The notes under the pieces: model-generated
Database searches by the model: none
Told to the model about the DNA's origin: nothing
The model's input: only the letters and a program-made list of their open reading frames with translations
NCBI RefSeq assembly: GCF_017355985.1
Contig: NZ_JAFIQU010000001.1
Coordinates: 310,001-374,000, forward strand
DNA length: 64,000 nucleotides
Reading direction: 5' to 3'
DNA from: Arenibaculum pallidiluteum
GTDB lineage: Bacteria; Pseudomonadota; Alphaproteobacteria; Azospirillales; Azospirillaceae
Translations under genes and position numbers: made by a program
In this document: positions 63,398-64,000 of the stretch, in pieces
Layout of the letters: every line of letters starts with the position of its first letter
How positions within the stretch are numbered: position 1 is the first letter of the stretch

Positions 63398-64000
63398 ATG
63401 ACCCGGCCCGCGACCGATCGGCCCCTCGACGCTCAGGACACCGCGCCCCGCTATCACAGCCCCCTGCGCGCCGCCCAGGCCGCGGCCACGCGCGAGCTCA
63501 TCATACGGGCCGCCGTCCGCCTGATCGAAAGCTCGCCCTACGAGGGGCCGACCGCCATCGAGGTCGCGCGCGCGGCCGGGGTGCGAGAGCGCACGCTCTA
63601 CAGGCATTTCGCGACTAGGGACGATCTGCTCGCCGCGGCCTGGGCCCGGGTCGGCGAGCGGCTGTGGGAGGCGCCGGATGCCTTCACGGACATCGCGGCG
63701 ATCCCGCGCAAGTCCTTCGCCCGCATGGACGCCCAGGAGGGGCTGACGCTGGCCGCGCTGTTCTCGACCCATGGCCGCACGGCGCGGCGCGACGCCATGG
63801 CGGTCGCGAAGACGGCCCTGCGCTACCGGCTGGCCGAGGAGACGGCGGGCCTTCCTTCATGGCGGCGCCAAGACGCCGAGGCGATCATCCGCGTGCTGAG
63901 CGACGCCTGGACCTGGATGAGCCTGCGCGAGGAGGGTTTGCCAACGCCGCGGGCTGCCGAGGCCGCCTCCTGGGCTATCGCCGCCATCCTGGACGCGCTG
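63398..64000 (+). CDS. TetR-family regulator, 3'-truncated by window edge
   Basis: The first 201 residues of a TetR regulator, still open at the window end. After a ~28-residue polar lead comes the HTH: RELIIRAAVRLIESSPYEGP, TAIEVARAAGVRERTLYRHF and ATRDDLLAAAWAR. The ligand domain includes AALFSTHGRTARRDAMAVAK. GGAGG lies eight bases before the ATG, which is one base after the degenerate receiver stop, so the three genes from 62367 form one transcript. Confidence 0.85.
   Translation, partial: MTRPATDRPLDAQDTAPRYHSPLRAAQAAATRELIIRAAVRLIESSPYEGPTAIEVARAAGVRERTLYRHFATRDDLLAAAWARVGERLWEAPDAFTDIAAIPRKSFARMDAQEGLTLAALFSTHGRTARRDAMAVAKTALRYRLAEETAGLPSWRRQDAEAIIRVLSDAWTWMSLREEGLPTPRAAEAASWAIAAILDAL

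Overview
The window is GC-rich throughout, densely coding, and uses ATG, GTG and TTG starts with frequent 1-4 base start/stop overlaps. Its families (prkA-yeaH-spoVR, a CheZ-like phosphatase of the alphaproteobacterial type, a TAXI-type binding protein, and GGAAC...GTT promoters resembling the EcfG general stress factor) point to an alphaproteobacterium, perhaps Rhodospirillales-like. The genus cannot be fixed from sequence alone. Most of it reads as ordinary chromosome. No prophage, insertion sequence, CRISPR array or plasmid backbone was seen.

Layout. 1-7.4 kb: the end of an EamA exporter, HRDC, GtrA, methyltransferase and HPt genes, then a glutarate-type operon (glutaryl-CoA dehydrogenase, class III CoA transferase, an EamA and an AEC transporter). 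7.4-10 kb: glpD and its DeoR-type regulator with two GlpR-like operators. 10-12 kb: a small conserved-looking ORF, and a NIPSNAP gene divergent from a TetR regulator over two matching palindromes. 12-17.3 kb: a large Ala/Pro-rich membrane protein paired with an orphan TAXI binding protein, a decayed GT39-like gene, and tRNA-Leu(TAA). 17.4-19.3 kb: a small membrane protein, a CinA N-domain protein and a LuxR-type response regulator. 19.4-31.1 kb: a stress block with the prkA-yeaH-spoVR operon, a stand-alone LigD polymerase domain, a 57-residue protein, and a diverged Mfd-like translocase coupled to a GH13 glucosidase. Three EcfG-like promoters lie in this block.

31.3-43.6 kb: a helical hypothetical, mobB, a pentapeptide-repeat gene downstream of a CheZ-like phosphatase, a lipoprotein hydrolase, then a same-strand envelope group (Tim44-like, PspA/YjfJ-like, DUF350, and a membrane-anchored DUF2491 fusion), a membrane protein and hrpB. 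43.6-50.3 kb: a WYL regulator divergent from a small heme-free hypothetical, and a five-gene rraA-like plus sugar ABC importer operon. 50.3-55.2 kb: a BaiN-type flavoprotein convergent with thiO-thiS-thiG-thiE, which has a TPP riboswitch. 55.4-61 kb: a GT39-like membrane protein, a DprE1-like oxidoreductase, an ABC exporter and a coiled-coil membrane protein. 61-64 kb: a hypothetical, two receiver-domain proteins (the second degenerate) and a TetR regulator cut by the window edge.

The most interesting assemblies are the Tim44/PspA/DUF350/DUF2491 envelope group, the CheZ-like protein with two FliM-like tail motifs joined by a proline tether and followed by a pentapeptide-repeat protein, the EcfG-like promoter set, and the large Sel1 membrane protein paired with an orphan TAXI receptor.
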